A stretch of DNA of 8,727 nt, from assembly GCA_021798135.1 (NCBI GenBank), contig JAJZYI010000138.1:1-8727 (forward strand), in the 5' to 3' direction. Positions within the stretch are counted from its first letter, which is position 1. Every line of letters begins with the position of its first letter. Position numbers and translations under genes: made by a program. This DNA comes from Actinomycetes bacterium. Its GTDB lineage: Bacteria > Actinomycetota > Acidimicrobiia > Acidimicrobiales > UBA8190. The notes below the pieces were generated by a model that searched no databases, was not told the DNA's origin, and saw only the letters and a program-made list of their open reading frames with translations. Below, in pieces: positions 8,718 to 8,727 of the stretch.

Positions 8718-8727
8718 CGGTCGTGGC

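Overview
The window is very G+C-rich, with long open frames on every strand. Its proteins look actinobacterial: a MetH ending in an AdoMet-binding domain, a PduO adenosyltransferase, a PepA-type aminopeptidase and an actinobacterial-style TetR regulator. A member of the Acidimicrobiia or a related actinobacterial lineage is the best guess, but the exact group cannot be settled from the sequence alone. Several genes appear to have leaderless-type starts (a TANNNT -10 box 6-8 nt before the start codon), which fits this assignment.

The window falls into two parts. Positions 1 to about 1432 look like the right-hand end of an integrated mobile element. On the minus strand are an excisionase-like helix-turn-helix protein (140-367) and, overlapping it by four bases, the start of an unidentified gene that runs off the left edge. 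Divergent from these is a 266-residue protein with a four-cysteine zinc-binding tail (465-1265). Next come two sets of short direct repeats (1270-1330). The last part is the 3' half of a tRNA-Val(CAC), from anticodon stem to acceptor end, with no matching 5' half (1384-1432). This is the expected mark of the distal attachment site of an element integrated in a tRNA gene; the restored tRNA would lie to the left, outside the window. A diverged second copy of the tRNA 3' end lies at 1616-1661. The left part is also visibly richer in A+T than the right.

From about 1433 onward the DNA looks like ordinary chromosome. A stretch of roughly 450 bases without a convincing gene leads to a TetR-family regulator (1887-2606). 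This gene converges on metH (2672-6229, minus strand), the full-length B12-dependent methionine synthase. A 124-bp region with repeated GGCCGGACGGTAC units and two CGGTACCG palindromes separates metH from a divergent pair: pduO (6354-7019, ATP:cob(I)alamin adenosyltransferase) and pepA (7016-8653, leucyl aminopeptidase). The two overlap in a GTGA and are probably translationally coupled. MetH consumes cobalamin as the methyl form and PduO makes the adenosyl form, so the shared intergenic region sits between two branches of cobalamin use. No riboswitch is visible there. No CRISPR array, rRNA, complete tRNA or insertion sequence was seen.
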